Source: Colocasia esculenta (Eukaryota; Streptophyta; Magnoliopsida; Alismatales; Araceae). From it: a DNA stretch of 64,000 bases. The translations under genes were made by a program, and so were the position numbers. The notes under the pieces were generated by a model. That model made no database searches. It was given only the letters and a program-made list of their open reading frames with translations, and was not told the DNA's origin. Shown here one piece after another: positions 24,771 to 36,071 of the stretch; the first letter of the stretch is position 1, and every line of letters starts with the position of its first letter. The stretch spans positions 73,955,207 to 74,019,206 of the forward strand of contig CM024766.1 of assembly GCA_014218235.1 (NCBI GenBank). The letters are read 5' to 3'.

Positions 24771-25206
24771 TCTCTCTCTCTATATATATATATATGTTCT
24801 TTGGTCTTCACACTGTAAAATAGGAGGGAGACTATATATTTGTGTATGTGCGTGTGTTTGTGTGAATCGTATTCCCCACGCATAGGGACTGTGCGGCGGA
24901 TTTCCCAAGTTGGAGGGGAGGGGGGGAGGAGGGAGGAGGAGGGCCGGGCGCTGCAGGATGCGCAGGCGCGGCATGGGTGACAGCAGGTAGAGTACGAGAG
25001 AGGTGTGCTGCGCACACGTAAAGAGGGAGATATATATATATATATAACGGAAGAAGGGGGAAGGGTGGGGGGCGGTGGGAAGAGCACAAGGCTCGCGCAG
25101 GGGAGCGGGGAAGGTGGGAAGGGGGGAGAGAGAGAGACAGATAGAGAGAGAGAGAGAGGGAAAAAGAGAGGGTGAAGGGAAGGGGGAGGGGAGAAAGGGG
25201 AGAGCG
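24771..25206 (+). promoter_or_regulatory. Core promoter and 5' leader region of the NPF transporter gene
   Basis: A CT-run is followed by alternating TATATA (about 24781-24795), about 410 bp before the start codon. A second TATATA run lies at about 25031-25047, and a GA-rich leader (25115-25200) runs up to the ATG. Either TATA run could set the start of transcription; the second would give a leader of roughly 130 bp. GA-rich leaders are common in plant genes. No transcription start can be fixed from sequence alone. Confidence 0.35.
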
Positions 25207-28200
25207 ATGAAGAGGCGCTGGGAGGAGGAGATCGCTCGGCGCTACCGGAGACTGTTCCCGCCGTCGTCGGCTTCCAGGAATGCGGCGGCGGAGATGGAGG
25301 CGAATAGTGCCGCTGCGGCTGCGGGCGGCGGCGAGAGGGCGGTCGAGAGAAAGCCCGGCGGATGGAAGACCATGCCCTACATCATCGGTACAGCTCAAAC
25401 TGTGTCCCCTCTGTGTGTGTGTGCGCGTTACTCTCTCTCTTTTCAGTTATCGCCTGGTCTCCTCTTTGTTCTTCTTCTTGTGCACCAGTAGCAATTAATA
25501 ATGGGGGAGACAGGACAAGTAGCCAGCAATAATAGATGCCCATCAGAGAGGTGCACATAATGTAATGCTATGTTGCGCTCTGGTCGAGGCAATCGCCGGT
25601 GATGGCGGTGGCTGGTCTCCTTCTCTTTCTCCGTTCCCCAAGTCCTGCCTCACCATGGTGACGGTGACTCCGCGCAGGGAACGAGACGTTCGAACGGGTG
25701 GCGAGCTTCGGGATGACGACCAACCTGACGGTGTACCTGGTGAAGCGCTACCACATGGGGACGGTGGCCGCTGCCAACCTCACCAACATTTGGAACGGCA
25801 CCACCAACTTCGCCCCCCTCCTCGGCGCCTTCGTCTCCGACGCCTACTGGGGCAAGTTCAACACTCTCGTCTTCGCCTGCGTCGCCACCTTCCTGGTACG
25901 CCGCCTCGCATTCCATACCCCCGTCCGTCGTCACCAGGGGGGCCGGGGCCTGGTATAAGATGGATGGATCCTCGAATGGGTGAAATTGCTATTTTTCTGT
26001 ATACATATCACGTGTGTACGCATAAAGGCTTCATCTTTCCCCCCACCCCCTGAACGGACACAAGTGGTAGTAGCTAAAGAGGATTGATTTGGGGACACCT
26101 CCAAGTACGAGCAGCAAATCCGACGGGATTAAGGAGGGAAACTAATTAGGAAAAGAAGACCATGGCGAGGAGGGAGGGGAGAAAGGACCACAGATGCCCG
26201 CCCAGGCCAACCCTTGTTTTGGGCACCAAAATATTGAGAGACAAGATCAAGTGAGGGAACATCTTCTTGCCAACTAATCCGATCAATGAACATATGAACG
26301 AATTCAATGTTAGCATCCAATGTTCCACCCCCTTTCTCCTTGTCCCCTGTATTGATTGTGATGCCCTATTGTGTTTGAGAGATTGCGATGTGGGTTGGCG
26401 TCTCTGTGGGTGTGTCGTCGCCTTCTCTTTCTACCGTGCAGTGCGCACATGTGTGGTGCGTCTACGGCCTACCAAGTCTAGTGCAGCTACTTTCCTCGTG
26501 GTCTAGCTAGTCTTTTTAAACAAAGGGGCAGCAGTGGCAGGCGGTGTCCTGCGAGAGGTAATTAAACAAGTGTGGATGTCAAATTAACAAGGACATTTCA
26601 TGTAAAGAAGGGGTGGGAGGACGGGATTCACAGGTGGTCACGACGCACGACGGTGACAGTCTTTGGAATTGAATAGTTTAGTGGGGGTCGGAAAACGTAG
26701 CGTCGTGACCATGTCCACAGCGCCATGCTGCTTCGTCTTCTTGTTTTTACTCGTTTGTTCGTTTTCCTTGCTCACGTTTCCAGGGCATGATTGGGATGAC
26801 CCTCACGGCCGGTGTCGCAGAGCTGAGGCCGCCCGAGTGCCAGGCTGCCGCGGGGGCTGCGGGGCAGTTGCAGGGTGTGAACTGCGTCGGGGCAACCGGG
26901 GCGCAGATGACAGTGCTGGTGGCGTCTCTGGCGCTGCTGACGGTCGGCGCCGGCGGGGTGAGGCCCTGCAACCTGCCCTTCGGCGCGGACCAGTTCGACC
27001 GGACCACGGAGGAGGGCCGCCGGGGGACCAACAGCTTCTTTAACTGGTACTATACCACCAACACCGCCGCCGTCATGGTGGCGCTCACCTTCGTGGTGTA
27101 CCTGCAAGATAACGTCAGCTGGGCGGTGGGGATGGCCGTCCCTGCGGCACTCATGCTCCTTGCCCTCTCCCTCTTCCTGCTGGGCACACGGCTCTACGTC
27201 TACGTGCCACCCGAGGGCAGCGCCCTAGCCGGCGTCGTGCAGGTCTTCGTCGCCGCCTACAGGAAGCGCTCGCTGTTGTTGCCGTCTCCTGCCGAGCAGG
27301 AGGCGACCCTGTTCAACCCCCCAGCCAACGGCAAGGGCGGCACTCCGACCGCCGTCAGGCTTCCTCTCACGCAGCAATTCAGGTAGATCTCCCTCGGAAC
27401 ATGTTTGGACATCTAAACGCCATGTCGAGAGGTGTCCTTAATTAGTAGCTTGTTCTGGTGCTCACTGGCAATCGTGGCCAGCAGCCTTCTTATTATAATG
27501 TTATGTATTACATCTAGTTGACTTCTTTGACTAGTATTTAAACTACTCCTCCCTTCTCGTTTGACTTGAATCCTTGGTAAAGGAAGAGTGGTCAGATTTG
27601 TGGAACGGTTCTTAATTAATTTGTTGATTATTAAACAACAGCTTTCTTAACAAGGCCGCCATTAAGCTGCATGGCGAGGTGAAGTTCACCGGAGATGACG
27701 ACGGGGAAGGCGGCGGCAGCGCCACCCCAGTGAACCGGTGGAGGCTCTGCAGCGTGCAGCAGATCGAGGAGGTGAAGTGCCTGATACGGATCGTGCCCGT
27801 ATGGGTCGCCGGCATCACCTGCTTCGTCGCCCTCTCCCAGCTCTGGACCTTCGCCGTCATCCAGGCGTTCTTCATGGACCGCCATCTGGGGCCCCACTTC
27901 CAGGTGCCCCCGGCGTCCCTCGGCGTCATCTCCCTTCTCGCCATCGTGCTCTTCCTCCCCGTCTACGATCGGGCCCTTGTGCCCCTCCTCCGAAGGTTCA
28001 CCGGGCACGAATCGGGCATCACTCTTCTGCAGCGCATGGGCATCGGCAACATCATCTCCCCTTTCTCCATGGTGGTGGCCGGTCTGGTGGAAGAAAGGCG
28101 GCGGCGGAGGGCGGCGGCGGACCCCATGCGGCCCCTCCACGTAGCGTGGCTCGTGCCGCAGCTGGCGTTGGTGGGCTTCTCGGAGGCCTTCAACGCGGTG

Positions 28201-28623
28201 GGGCAGATGGAGTTCTACAACCAGCAGTTCCCCGAGCAGATGCGCAGCATCGCGACATCGCTTTTCTACTGCAGCATCGCGGGGGCCAACTACCTGAGCA
28301 GCTTGGTCGTGACGCTGGTGCAGAGGAAGACAGGGAAGGACGGCCGACCCAACTGGCTGGACAACAACATCAACGCCGGCCGGCTTGACTACTTCTACTA
28401 CCTCCTGGCCGGCATGGGTGCCGCCAACCTACTCTACTTCCTTGTCTGCGCCCACTACTACCGCTACAGGGGCAGCGACAGCAGCGTCGCCCCCCGCGCT
28501 GCCGGGGACCAACAACAGCCTTTGCGGGAGGGGCACCAACCGTCGCCGCAGAACTGTGCACAAATTGCCGCAGGCGAACAAGAGCTTGGATACATCCGAT
28601 CCGGCGACCAACACAGAGGATGA
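25207..28623 (+). CDS. NPF (NRT1/PTR family) proton-coupled transporter, four exons, NPF2-like
   Basis: Exons are 25207-25387, 25678-25895, 26784-27382 and 27642-28623; all three introns are GT-AG, with phases 1, 0 and 2. The product is 659 residues with the usual 12 membrane segments of the family. Exon 2 carries the proton-coupling ExxER motif (ETFER, residues 63-67) in the first membrane helix. Exon 3 has the conserved GGVRPCNLPFGADQFD and SFFNWYYTT blocks. Exon 4 has the central-loop SFLNKAAI and RWRLCSVQQIEEVKCLIRI, then FYNQQFPEQMRSIATSLF and NAGRLDYFYYLL near the end. Family members move nitrate, peptides, glucosinolates or hormones with protons, usually across the plasma membrane. The closest resemblance is to the NPF2 group (NRT1.7-like); the substrate cannot be told. 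The start is the first ATG; Met30 (25294) is an alternative that would remove a basic N-terminal extension. No stop or frameshift is seen, and codon use is very GC-rich. Confidence 0.92.
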
Positions 28624-30595
28624 TGACAACCAAGGTTAAAAAAAAAATTTCTCCTTTTTTAACCTAAACGCAGCTGCAAACAAGGTCAATTGCACTGGTC
28701 TTTTTTTGTTGGGGTGTGGGGATTTGTATTGGTAAATGTCTGTGTTCTCTCCCAAGTGTGAATGTGATGGATATCTATAGTGCATCTATTTTTCTAGATT
28801 TTTTCTTTCGCTTGCAAACGCCATGGCCGCTGCTCTGTCCGCAGCGGGTAGACCGCCGAAGAGTTCGACTTCTCTCGATCTGCTGCGACCCCGGCGGGGA
28901 ACATCGTCTGCACACAAATCTGAGATGATCTGCATGTTTCCGTGAGGGGAGTGAAAAGACAGAAGAAAAAGTGAAAGAGGAAGTTCAGCGGAGATGTGGA
29001 GGAGGAGTCAGAGAGGAAAGAGGGGGGTGGGTGAAATTATTGCAGCCTGTTGTGGGGCAATTCAACCAAGAGGGGGCCGCCGACCACGAAAACTTCACGT
29101 CAACTTTTCTGCCACGTCATCGGCAGGATAAGAAAATGGTACTTTGTCGGGAGACCAGGGTGGAGGCGTTTAGGATTGGTGTCTAGTTATACAGGGAATG
29201 TGATTAATATTATTTCATTGTTAGTTGATTTAATCAAACTGCGCCCCAGAATACTGATTAGATTAGGGACGTTGGTAACTGCCGTGGATCCTTGTCAAAA
29301 AACCAATGTAGGAATGAGATGGAGTTGCATGAGGTTAGGGACGTTGGTCATACCATTGTATCATGTCGATTTGGATTTTTTCTGAATTGATATGATACCA
29401 CACGCATTATATTGGGTCGTCTGGGATGAGTACGACCTTCCTCTCCCTCTTCTCCCCAAGCTGCACTCTCTCCCTACCCACCCCTTGGTCATTCCCCCAC
29501 CCCCACTCCCCAATGGGTCATTTAGGTTGGATGATTCGACCGTGTTGGCTCTAACATGGTGCGATACGATTGTACAGTATTGATCCCTTGCGACACAGTG
29601 AACTCTAGTTGAAGTGAGTTCAAAAATCAAATTTGTTGACCTTTATATGATTTTATTGGAGGTTTGGGTCAATAAATTGATTTGAAATTAATTTGATTCT
29701 TAAAGTTTATGATGCTAATCAATTCTTTTGATAGTCAATTTGGATTCGTAGACCAATGGTGTTTTTTTTTTTTGTGGCAAAAACAATGGAGTTATGTTTT
29801 ACTGAGTCTAAGAAAAGGCCATGACGTGTCAGTGATGGCATCATATGTCATATAGGAGAATCGTCGTGGGGTTCATGTGACCCTGCAGCAAAACTTATAC
29901 TCTACTATATTGCTACTTGCCACTTGATCAGTCTGGATTCCCTCGGCGTTGAAGAGGGAGTTCAAACAGTGTCTAATCTAGTACATTGGTACTTACACTG
30001 TGTCCTTAACCTCTTTGTTGGCTTCCTGTAATAAAACTGCAGCTGGTTTCTCTTAACAAAGAAATGTGTCAATATTGATCGAAAATAGTAAGTTGTGTTA
30101 TTTTATCGACGTTACACTTGCTCGATATTTGCCTATTAGAGGGAGGAGGAGAATTGCTTACTACTCTCCAAAAGAAGGTAAAAAAAGTGAGGTAAATTAT
30201 TTGGCAAATGATTCTATTAATTAAAAGAGAAAGAGAAAGAAGAATTTTATTAGATTTTTAACCAATAAATTTATTTTTCAAACAAATCACATTTTTTTTG
30301 CCCTCATATAAGGGCACTAAGTATTTCTTTTGGAGGAAGTAGTGGTGAAACAAGATAGTGAAATAAGTACATGGCGCTTTCAAGTACAATTTTTATTTTT
30401 CTCATTGACTTAGTGGCGGATCCAAAATTTTATTTCAATGAAGTTCTAATGGTGCACCGATATAAATTCAGTAAGATTATTTATGGTAAAAAATTCTCCT
30501 TAATATAAATTTTTTTATCTAATAGAATCACAAGATCCCACTAAACATATGCTAAATCTATCCCTTAATATATTTGCGACACATTGTACTCGAAG
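28624..30595. other. Spacer downstream of the transporter gene
   Basis: The first few hundred bases should hold the 3' untranslated region of the transporter, but no clear poly(A) signal stands out. The rest is AT-rich with no recognised gene. TTAGTGGCGGATCCAAAA near 30410-30430 resembles the end of hAT-type MITEs (compare 43864-44022) but no partner end was found. Confidence 0.45.
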
Positions 30596-30609
30596 CACTA
30601 CAAAAAGAA

Positions 30610-31020
30610 GAGCATATGTCAGCGGTTTGGAGCCGCTGCCAAATGTCCAGAAAACGCTGACATATCGTTATGTCTGCGCCTCTCCAGGCACTGCCAAAGC
30701 CGCTGCCAAAAACCCCGCGGACATAACATATGTCAGCGCTTTACATGTAGCCGCTGCCATATAAATATTTATCCGCGCCTACTGAGGCCGCGGCCATAAA
30801 GTACTATTGGCAGCGGTCGGGGCCACCGCGGCAATAGACTGTACAGCAACGGCTAGCAGCTGCGGCCAATAAATATTATGGCCGCGGCTTACAGTCGCGG
30901 CCATATACTTTATTGTTGTCAGCGGTCTTAGGGCCGCGGCCATATGTCCATTTTTGTCAGCATGTAGTAGCCGCAGATATATGTCCTTTTGGCAGAGGCT
31001 ATCCAGCCGCTGACATATTA
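30610..31020. repeat. Left subterminal repeats of the CACTA element
   Basis: Many copies of short motifs in both orientations, such as GTCAGCGGTTT, GCCGCTGCCA, GCCGCGGCCATA and GCCGCTGACATAT, with few other sequences between. In CACTA elements such motifs bind the element's own TNPA protein and are needed for excision. Confidence 0.85.
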
Positions 31021-31109
31021 TCAGAAAGGAAAAAAATATATTTAAATACATACAACACTCTATACTCACATGTGAACCACCTGAATCATTCAATTACATA
31101 TATTATCAT

Positions 31110-31192
31110 TGAGCCACCACCCAAGCTCGCTGGATCATTCAATCACACATCATTGAGCCACCACCCAGGCTCGCTGGATCATTCAATCACAC
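31110..31192. repeat. GAGCCACCACCC repeat pair, left copy
   Basis: Two tandem copies of a ~40-bp unit (TGAGCCACCACCCAGGCTCG followed by CTGGATCATTCAATCACA). A second pair lies at about 34460-34530, on the other side of the transposase genes. Confidence 0.8.
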
Positions 31193-31275
31193 ACATATAA
31201 TATAATGCGTAAAAATTGTTATACAAATATCCAGAACAATAGAAAATATGAATGTGTAATAAATTAAGAGGGAAA

Positions 31276-33114
31276 TCAAGAGACAGGAACATCATGATCT
31301 AAATAATCATCTGCCGCCTCATCTGTCTCGGTGTCGCCCTCGCTCTGAACTGGAGGAGGTACAGGTACAGGCTGGGTACGTGCCTGTGACGCCTGTATCT
31401 GGGAGAGGAGTACGCTCATCTCGTCCACCTTCGAGGCTACACTTTGCAATTGAGAAATCTGTTCTTGCATTTCATTCATCTTATCTGTCTGTGCTTTCAA
31501 TTTGCCTTCTTGTACTTTTAATTGTTCTTGCATTCACCTTTCTCGCTCTGAATACGCAGACGGTCCTGCAGATGTAGATCCATACCATGTCCTCAACATC
31601 TCTCCACTCCCTGCGCAGCGAACACGCCTAGGTCGATCTTTTCCCATGACTAAAATGAAGGCGTCCTCGGGAGTCTGGCTCTCAGCATCAATGTCAGATG
31701 GAGCAATCATTTCACTCATAGCCTCCTACAACAAAAGGTAGAGAAAAAATATTAATTATACAACTATTGTAATGAAAACATATTCACATAAAATAAATAG
31801 AAATAAAGTTTCGTACATATCGTCTCCTGCTCTCCTCATCTACCCAACTCTCAGTGCCGTCAGGTAAATTTTTACATCGACCCATCTTGAATACCTCAAG
31901 TCGATGCGGAGTACGTCCATGCATTAGAGACTATTTAAATTAAAGACATATAAGTAAGTAATGAATAAAAGGGATAACATAATTCATAAAGCATAACTCA
32001 CAAAATCACTCATCAACTGATAATGAGAAGTTCTGCCCCGTTTATATGGCATAGATTGAGTGGCACGGTTTTGCTTATTTCGATCAGCAATCCTCTAAAA
32101 AGACAAGAATAGACAGTTATTATTCCATTTATAGAAACAAAATAATCATAAACAATTATATTCTAAGCATTTTAAAATATTACCCTCTCATCCCCAGTAG
32201 TCCACAACTCGCACATTGTTTGCCAATCGGAGGGGTCAACACCTGCTGGGACGGATGCAATCGCATCATCTAAAGGCTTCCCATTAAAATGTTGACATGA
32301 AAAATAAAATTTTTGTCAATATATAAACAAGTTTAAAAAATAAAGTACATATGAAATGAAATAGTATACTAACTTACTCTTTTTTTTTTTTGCTTGCTAC
32401 GCCAGCTGCGATGCATGGCGCTCATGTGAGCTAGCATCTCCCTATCTGTTTTGTCTGTGCGATCCCACTGGTATGTCAACTGCAAAACAAAGTCACTGAA
32501 TTATAACAAAAGCATATGCATATATATTATTCAATTTAAATAATAATTACCTGCAGATCTCTGAATATCAACTCCTTAGTCGCAGCAGGCAGCTTCGCAA
32601 AGTATTTTTGCCAAATCTTACAATATACCTTTGATATAACGCCCATGTGACTAGTAAAGTGATCTGCAGTAGGGCCGACGCCATAGCCTCGGACAAGGGA
32701 GACATTCCATTGTTGTCCATCAGGGCATCTCCTCTCTGTAACTCCCCTAGTTGGCCCTCGACGTCCATGACCCCTCCCCCAAGGTCGTGCAGATGGACCT
32801 GTTGAAATATAATCATTAAACATCATTAGAAAATATCTATTAAACAATGAATATAAAAGTTACATGAAATTAAAATATGAACCTGCTACAGAAGATGCAG
32901 ATGCCGCCGAAGAGCCCTGAGGGCTGGAAGAGGGAGGTATCTGCTGTAGAGTGAGAGGTAGAGGAAGCTGCTGAGAGGTGGGAGCGGGAGGGAGCCCCTG
33001 AAATGTGGGAGGGGGAGGCATCGCCTGAGAGGTGGGAGGGAGAGGGACCGATAGAGTCCGAAGCCTCCGTGGGCGTGAGCCATCATGAGAAGAGCGCTCA
33101 CCAGTAGAAGCCAT
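31276..33114 (-). CDS. CACTA TNPA-like protein (plant transposase Ptta/En/Spm family, PF03004), multi-exon
   Basis: Start Met at 33112-33114 (MASTGERSS). Exon 1 (33114-32883) is Pro/Ser-rich. Exon 2 (32798-32551) has the PF03004 signature RGPTRG and, near its end, WQKYFAKLPAATKELIFRDLQ. Exon 3 (32479-32378) reads LTYQWDRTDKTDREMLAHMS, ending in a Lys run. These three exons join in frame with GT-AG introns. Later exons are clear in protein but not exact in boundary: KPLDDAIASVPAGVDPSDW (about 32170-32285), SDFVS (about 32000-32090), LMHGRTPHRLEVFK (about 31815-31930) and a last exon (about 31276-31730) with a Gln/Glu coiled coil. The stop is TGA at 31276-31278. TNPA-type proteins bind the subterminal repeats and assist transposition in the nucleus. 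It may be intact or slightly damaged. Confidence 0.7.
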
Positions 33115-33209
33115 CTGTTACAAAAAATTGTTAGTAAACATGTAAACATAAAAAGTTAAAAAATTTATTTGAAGCATGCACAATATAAATACTAATGTAA
33201 ATAAATCAC

Positions 33210-34037
33210 CTAAATGTCAATATAATCGTCCACTCTTACGCTACTTTCTTGACATAGATCCACATCTTGAATTTCTCCTCTAATGGCAACATCAATCAAA
33301 TTGTCCTGAAACGCTTCGTCACTTGGTTCTATATCATTCTCAGGAGCATCATCTTGCAAGTCGTAGTAATCACGCGGACGTGCTTTGACAGGGATGATCC
33401 ATCCTTCTGTTGTGTTATCATTGACATAGAACACCTGTTCCACTTGACTTGCCAGGGCAAATGGTTCATCTGTATTGAGTCTTTGACGAGTGTTCAAACT
33501 GATAGTTCCAAATTATCTATTTTAAATCCTCTGTCTTTTCTATAAACATCCCACCAGTCACACTCAAATAAAATAACACGTCTTTGATTATCAAAATATA
33601 TTTCCAGTACATCATTTAGACGTCCATAATATCCATCACATCCGGATTCAAGTTCCGCATTCACTATAACTCCAGACAATTGAGTGACCTTTGTTGCATC
33701 AATAGATGATGCACGAAACCTGAATCCATTGACAATATAGCCCGAGTGTGAATGCGCAAACCTTGAAGGTGTTCGTGCCAAACAGTATATATCAGGAGTA
33801 CACCGATGATCATTTGCATCGTACAAATCTTTCACATAAATTTGGAACCACTTCAAGAAATTCCTTTCTGTGTGGCTTGAACTCTCTACACATCTCTTGT
33901 GTTCAAAAAAATATTCATCGATGTCTAAAACATTGTCTTTGCTCATCAAAAGCAAATTCCAAAAACTCATCTACTCCTTTCTCATATCTAGGATCCAAAC
34001 GATCTCTAAGTTGTATCCAACTCTTATCGAGTCTTGC
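33210..34037 (-). pseudogene. CACTA TNPD-like transposase, internally deleted and frameshifted
   Basis: The N-terminal transposase-associated domain (PF13963-like) begins at Met 34035-34037 (MARLDKSW) and includes YEKGVDEFLEFAF. Near 33945 it jumps directly to the C-terminal DUF4216-like domain (PF13952): SGYIVNGFRF, then YYGRLNDVLEIYFDNQRRVI, then CDWWDV. A one-base shift near 33494 moves the end (EPFALASQVEQVFYV, ARPRDYYD) to another frame, ending near 33210. The whole catalytic middle (Transposase_21 region) is missing, so this gene cannot cut DNA. It lies upstream of, and on the same strand as, the TNPA-like gene, the usual CACTA order. Confidence 0.8.
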
Positions 34038-34804
34038 CATTTTTGGATGCAATAGTTCTGCATTGACAATAACCCATCAGCCTAACTTGTACCCAAACGA
34101 TGTCTATGTTGTATCGAATAAATATGAATTAACCGACAATTCAAAAAAAAAATTGACAGCACCTCCCCTATACCGGGAGCATTTTCACACATACATTCCA
34201 CACACATATACATGTCCATATACATTCCACATTCACAATTCAAGACTTTATGCTCGATATATGACATTACTATCAAAAGACAGTAAAAGCATATATCCTA
34301 ACACAAGTCTTGAACGGGCAAAAATGGAAAAAAAGGTTAACTCAAACTCACTCATTTCCATTCATGCTTTCTCCGTTTTCTCATTCATACATCCTGTAAA
34401 GCACAATGTATACATAATTCTAATGTGCTCACACATACAATCACATCCTGCAAAAAATATGAGCCACCACCCAGGATCGCTGGATTAGTTTAAACATGAG
34501 CCACCACCCAGGCTCGCTAGATTAGTTTAAAAATACCAAAGCAACTTAATAGTCTATAAAATAGAGAGAAAAAAAATAACAGAGTTAGACAGAAACAATG
34601 AATTGCCTTTTTTTAAACGCATCAAACAATTCAATAATTCTAACAAATTAAAAGCCTCAAGCAATGAAGTATTCTGAACAAATTAAAAGCAATAAAAGAA
34701 ATATGACATTTTAAACATCTGGTTTTATTAATTAATTCAGTCTTTGGTATAAGATAGAAACCCATCATTTTAAACATGTGTTACCGATCATTGAAATGCA
34801 TTGT
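34038..34804. other. AT-rich segment upstream of the TNPD remnant
   Basis: This is the probable promoter side of the transposase gene. It contains the second GAGCCACCACCC repeat pair (about 34460-34530) and otherwise AT-rich sequence with no recognised gene. Confidence 0.45.
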
Positions 34805-35345
34805 GGCAAAGGGTCTACCGGGGGGTGGTTCTGCTGGGGGGAGGGGGGGTGGTCGGGAGGGGGAGGGGGGTGGTGGCTGGATGGGGGAGGGGGTGGCAGG
34901 CGCAGTGGGGGCGAGGGGTGCGGTGGGGGCGAGGTGGCACCGTAGGGTGGCTCTGCTGGGGGGAGGGGGGGTGGTCGGGAGGGGGAGGGGGGTCTGCCGG
35001 GGGGTGGTTCTGCTGGGGGGAGGGGGGTGGTCGGGAGGGGGTGGCAGGCGCAGTGGGGGCGAGGGGTGCGGTGGGTGCGAGGGGGCACTGTGGGGTGGCT
35101 CTGCTGGGGGGAGGGGGGGGGGGTGGTTGGGAGGGGGAGGGGGGTCTGTCGGGGGGTGGTTCTACTGGGGGGAGGGGGGGTGGTCGGGAGGGGGAGGGGG
35201 GGTGGTGGCTGGATGGGGGAGGGGGTGGCAGGCGTAGTGGGGGCGAGGGGTGCGGTGGGGGCGAGGGGGCACCGTGGGGGTGAGGGGCCACCGGAGGGGA
35301 GGGGGCCGCGGAGGGAAGGGGGCCGGGGAGGGAGGGGTGGGGGCA
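34805..35345 (+). repeat. G-rich tandem array in the CACTA element
   Basis: The plus strand is about three-quarters G, built of repeats with CTGCTGGGGGGAGGGGGG and GGTGGCAGGCGCAGTGGGGG words. The CTG(C/A)TGGGGGGAGGG word occurs at about 34828, 34949, 35009, 35099 and 35162. Very many runs of three or more G lie close together. Long ORFs on the complementary strand are proline-rich by composition and I do not regard them as genes. Confidence 0.85.
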
Positions 35346-35565
35346 CCGGAGGCTCACCGTAGGGGGTGGGGACAGCCGCCGGAAATGAGGGCGTCGCCGG
35401 AGCCACAGCCTGCCGTCCGTCGTCGGTGCGTCGCCGGAGGGAGAGGAAGGCGTCGGTGCGTCACCAGTCTTCAGGAAGAGAGAGAGAGAGAGAGTGAGCG
35501 AGAGAGAGAGAGAGAGCGAGCGATATGGTGCGCAGTGGGTTTTTTGTTGGCGGGATAGGCGAAAA

Positions 35566-35975
35566 TATGGCAGCGGCTGCATAGTCGCTGCCATATTAGT
35601 ATTTAGCAACGGCTAAAAGAAGCCGCTACCATATAAATTTATGGCGGCGGCTAACAGCCGCTGCCATATGTATTAATTTTAACAAATTAAACTTCAAAAA
35701 AAGTCGCTGCCACGCATCAGTGAGAAAGTCGGTCGACCGATATCTAGTGGTCGGTCGACCGACCTACCCAGTACAGATTATAATTTTAGCAGTGTAAACG
35801 TCGGTCGACCGAATGTGCATCATTGGTCGACCGACCGAAAAATATGGCAGCGGCTATATAGCCGCTGCCATATTCGTATTTAGCAGCGGCTAATAGAAGC
35901 CGCTACCATATAATTTTATGGCGGCGGCTATCAGCCGCTGCCATATGTATTAATTTTAACAAATTAAACTTTAAA
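35566..35975. repeat. Internal subterminal-type repeats with TCGGTCGACCGA palindromes
   Basis: ATGGCAGCGGCT...AGCCGCTGCCATAT motifs occur twice as a duplicated block (about 35566-35700 and 35845-35975). Between the blocks are three perfect 12-bp palindromes TCGGTCGACCGA (35729, 35751, 35801) and one near-match (about 35824). The motifs match the end repeats of the CACTA element but lie about 2.5 kb from its right end. Confidence 0.8.
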
Positions 35976-36071
35976 AATATATATGTTTACTATAGACATT
36001 AATATATTTAAATTTTTATAATTATAAATATGATAAATTAATGAGGAATCCTTATCAGATATTTTACTTAT

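Noticed and set aside
24366..25491. ORFs on both strands upstream of and across the first NPF exon
   Set aside because: They are Pro/Ser- or Arg/Gly-rich shadows of GA- and GC-rich leader sequence. None has a domain, and they overlap the confident first exon.
30410..30480. A second hAT-like MITE (TTAGTGGCGGATCC)
   Set aside because: Only one end resembles the family and no matching inverted end or 8-bp duplication was found nearby.
34765..35609. Long proline-rich ORFs on the minus strand, and Gly-rich ones on the plus strand
   Set aside because: They come from the G-rich tandem array and are open in several frames at once, which shows composition, not coding.
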